10,600 nucleotides of DNA. Origin: Euperipatoides rowelli. Taxonomy: Eukaryota > Onychophora > Udeonychophora > Euonychophora > Peripatopsidae. Shown piece by piece: positions 8,601 through 10,600 of this stretch. The stretch's first letter is position 1, and each line of letters begins with the position of its first letter. Where the stretch lies: assembly GCA_003024985.2 (NCBI GenBank), contig PXIH01S0039995.1; one strand, given 5' to 3'. A program made the translations under genes and the position numbers. The notes below the pieces were generated by a model, which saw only the letters and a list, made by a program, of their open reading frames with translations, was not told the DNA's origin and searched no databases.

Positions 8601-10600
8601 GTCATTGAAAATTATAATTTTATCTCTTTGTTCTCTGAAAGAATTTTCTTTGCCAGCTCATACAGGATTTATATAAAATGTCCTATTGCATGAAAGCCGG
8701 TTTGTGGCCATATAAGGTAATTATCAGATTTAGAGACCTGGAAAATTATATTTTTTCCTATTTGGACTCTGAAAATATTTTCAATGAAAGCTCTTACAGG
8801 ATCTATATAAACTGCAGTATTGATTGTAAGTCTGTCTCTGACAGATGAGGTGATCTAGATTGTGAAAGCATTTTTATTGACAGCTTCTTGAGAATTAATA
8901 TAAAATGAAATATTGAAATATGTTTGTTTGTGAAAGATAAACATATTTTCTGATTTATAATATTTGAAAATTATAATTTATCTTCTTTGAACCTTGAAAG
9001 TATATTAATTGCCAGCTATTACAGGATTTGTATAAAATGCTCTAGTAAATGAAAGTATGTTTGTGAAAAATGAAGTTATTACCTGATTTAAAGTCATGGT
9101 AATTGATATAATTTTTTCCTCTTTAGACTTTAAACATCTTTTCAATGCCAGCTCTAAAAGAATTTATACCAAATGCACTATTAAGTGAAGGTGTGTTTAT
9201 AAAAGATTAAGTGGTTATCTGATTTATAGTCAAGAACAATTATTTTAAATTTTTCATTTTTGGACTCTAAAATAATTTTTTTTACTAGTTCATACAGGAT
9301 TTATATAAAATACATTATTGAGTGAAAATATGTTTGTGATAGATGAGGTAATTATATGAATTGTAGTTATAGAAAATTATATTTTTTTCTGTTAGGACCC
9401 TGAAAATATTTTCAATGCCAGTTCTTACAAGATTTATACAAAATATATTATTGAGTGAAAGCCTGTTGGTGAATATGAAGTCATGGAAAATTATAATTTT
9501 TCGTCATTGTTCTCTGAAAATGTTTTCCATACAAGATTTACAGGATTTACAAAAATTAATTATTGAGTGAAAGCTTATTTGTGAATGATGAAATGATTAT
9601 CTGATTTTTAGTCATGGGGAATTATAATCTTCATCTTTGAAATCTCAAAGTTTTTTCAATGCCAGCTCATACAATATTTATATACAATACACTATTGAGT
9701 AAAATCCTATTTGAGAAAGATGATGAGATTATCTAATTTATAGCAATGGAAGATTTTAATTTTTCTTCTTTGGACTCTGAAAATATTTTAATTGGATCCT
9801 CTTACAGGATTTTTATAAAATCCACTAGTAAGCTTGTTTGTAACAGTTGAGATAATTATGTCATTACAGTTGAAAAATTATAATTTTTCATCTTTGGACT
9901 TTCAAAGTATTTTCAATGCTAGCTCTTACAATATTTATATAAAATGCACTATTAATAAAGCTGGTTTGTGACATGATTAGATTATCTAATTTATAGCCAT
10001 GTGAAATTATAATTTTTATTTTTTGACTATGAAAGTATTTTTAATGAAAGTTATTGTGTAAAGCCTGTTTGTGAAAGATAAAGAGCTTAAGTGAATTATA
10101 TTCATGGAAAATTATATTTTTTTTCCTTTGGTCACTGAAATTATTTTCAATGCCAGCTCTTTCAAGTTTTATATAAAATTCACTATTGATTAAAAGCATG
10201 TTTGTGTAAGATGAGGTAATTATCTGATTTGTAGTCAAGGAAAATTATAAATATATGTAAGGATATAAAATATAATATTGATTGAAAGCTTTTTTGTGAC
10301 AGATAAATTAATAATGGGATTTCCATTTTTGAACTATGCAAATATTTTCAAAGACAGCTCTTAAAGGATTTATGTAAAATGCACTATTGAGTAAAATAGT
10401 GTTTGTGAAAGCTAAATTGATTTATATTCATGAAAAATTATAATTTTCCTCTTTAGTCTCTAAATTTATTTTGAATAACAGCTCTGACAGGATTTATATG
10501 AAATGTACTATTGATTAAAATGTATTTGTGAGACATGAGGTGATATCTGATTTATAGTCATGACAATTATATTTTTTTCCTTCTTTAGACTATGAAAATA
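5607..10600 (+). repeat. Satellite array, forward block, about 40 monomers of about 132 bp, open at right edge
   Basis: The anchor AGGATTTATATAAAATGC, or a variant of it, recurs at about 5628, 5759, 5874, 5987, 6118, 6250, 6373, 6502, 6712, 6849, 6981, 7111, 7241, 7373, 7504, 7629, 7761, 7895, 8134, 8265, 8393, 8531, 8664, 8798, 8891, 9023, 9159, 9296, 9429, 9542, 9673, 9806, 9930, 10164, 10260, 10365 and 10489. Copies lacking the anchor lie near 6609, 8012 and 10053. Most spacings are 130-134 bp and shortened ones are 93-125. In order, a monomer has the TATA-like anchor, CACTATTGAGTGAAAG, TTTGTGAAAGATGA, TTATCTGATTTATAGTCATG, a dyad GGAAAATTATAATTTTTCC, CTCTTTGGTCTCTGAAAG, TATTTTCAATGCCAGCTCTT. 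Copies are diverged, with frequent substitutions and small indels. No gene lies within. I do not recognise the satellite family. Confidence 0.93.
5987..7893 (+). repeat. Candidate higher-order repeat inside the satellite (period about 1.25 kb, 9-10 monomers)
   Basis: Successive monomers share private variants with monomers about 1.25 kb downstream. The copy at 5987 (ATGTGCTAT, AGTGTGTC, CAGATCAA, TATAGAG) resembles that at 7111. The copy at 6118 (TGAATG, ATAGACAT, then CTCTTG) resembles that at 7373. Copies at 6250 and 7504 both lack the TTTTCCTCT segment before TTGGTA. Copies at 6373 and 7629 share ATGTGTKTTTGT and are followed by AAAATGTTTTCA. Copies at 6502 and 7761 both have a run of A after the anchor. 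The offset is 1124 bp for the first pair and 1254-1259 bp for the rest, so one extra monomer (7241) lies in the second block. This is alignment by eye, not a computed dot plot. Confidence 0.5.

Noticed and set aside
5181-10600. Possible CRISPR array (regular repeats)
   Set aside because: There are no short exact repeats alternating with unique spacers. The whole 132-bp unit is repeated and diverged, and the surrounding sequence is eukaryotic.

Overview
This window looks like intergenic, repeat-dominated nuclear DNA from an invertebrate animal. The evidence is its strong AT richness, the lack of any convincing protein-coding gene, and the mix of elements: a decayed RTE-like LINE tail, hAT-type DNA transposons, a tRNA-related SINE and a long satellite array. 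Palindromes such as AGTACCGGTACT and TAGGCCTA also occur. My guess is an arthropod or another invertebrate, but nothing here fixes the phylum. The single N at 3081, next to a poly(A) run, marks a draft assembly.

Layout from left to right. Positions 1-531 hold no gene. A perfect 21-bp hairpin (532-575) abuts a 5'-truncated pseudogene of a LINE reverse-transcriptase polyprotein C-terminus (about 577-744), which ends in a (TGA)5 tail typical of RTE-type elements. Positions 757-1807 have no gene but contain a puzzling set of short inverted and direct repeats. The block 814-851 is found reverse-complemented in two separate pieces, at 1351-1367 and 1579-1599. Perfect palindromes lie between them.

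Positions 1800-3276 are a transposon cluster. A 432-bp non-autonomous hAT element (1808-2239) is followed 55 bp later by a second hAT-type element (2295-3268). The second has 16-bp inverted ends (14/16 match) and an 8-bp target duplication (GTCTATTG/GTCTATTC). It carries an 18-bp palindromic minisatellite just inside its left end. It was later hit by a roughly 425-bp SINE (2673-3097), which is bounded by a 17-bp target duplication with one mismatch. This gives a readable insertion order: hAT first, SINE second.

Positions 3277-5180 have no recognisable gene, only homopolymers, one hairpin and low-complexity T/A-rich sequence. From about 5181 to the window end, and beyond it, runs a diverged satellite with a roughly 132-bp monomer. 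The first few copies (5181-5606) are in one orientation. The array then flips at about 5606/5607 and continues as about 40 monomers in the opposite orientation. Most monomers carry a dyad-symmetric AT core and a TATA-like stretch. Several have internal deletions, and a run of diagnostic variants recurs about 1.25 kb apart, which suggests a former higher-order repeat. All short open frames in the window are explained by repeats or look like chance.
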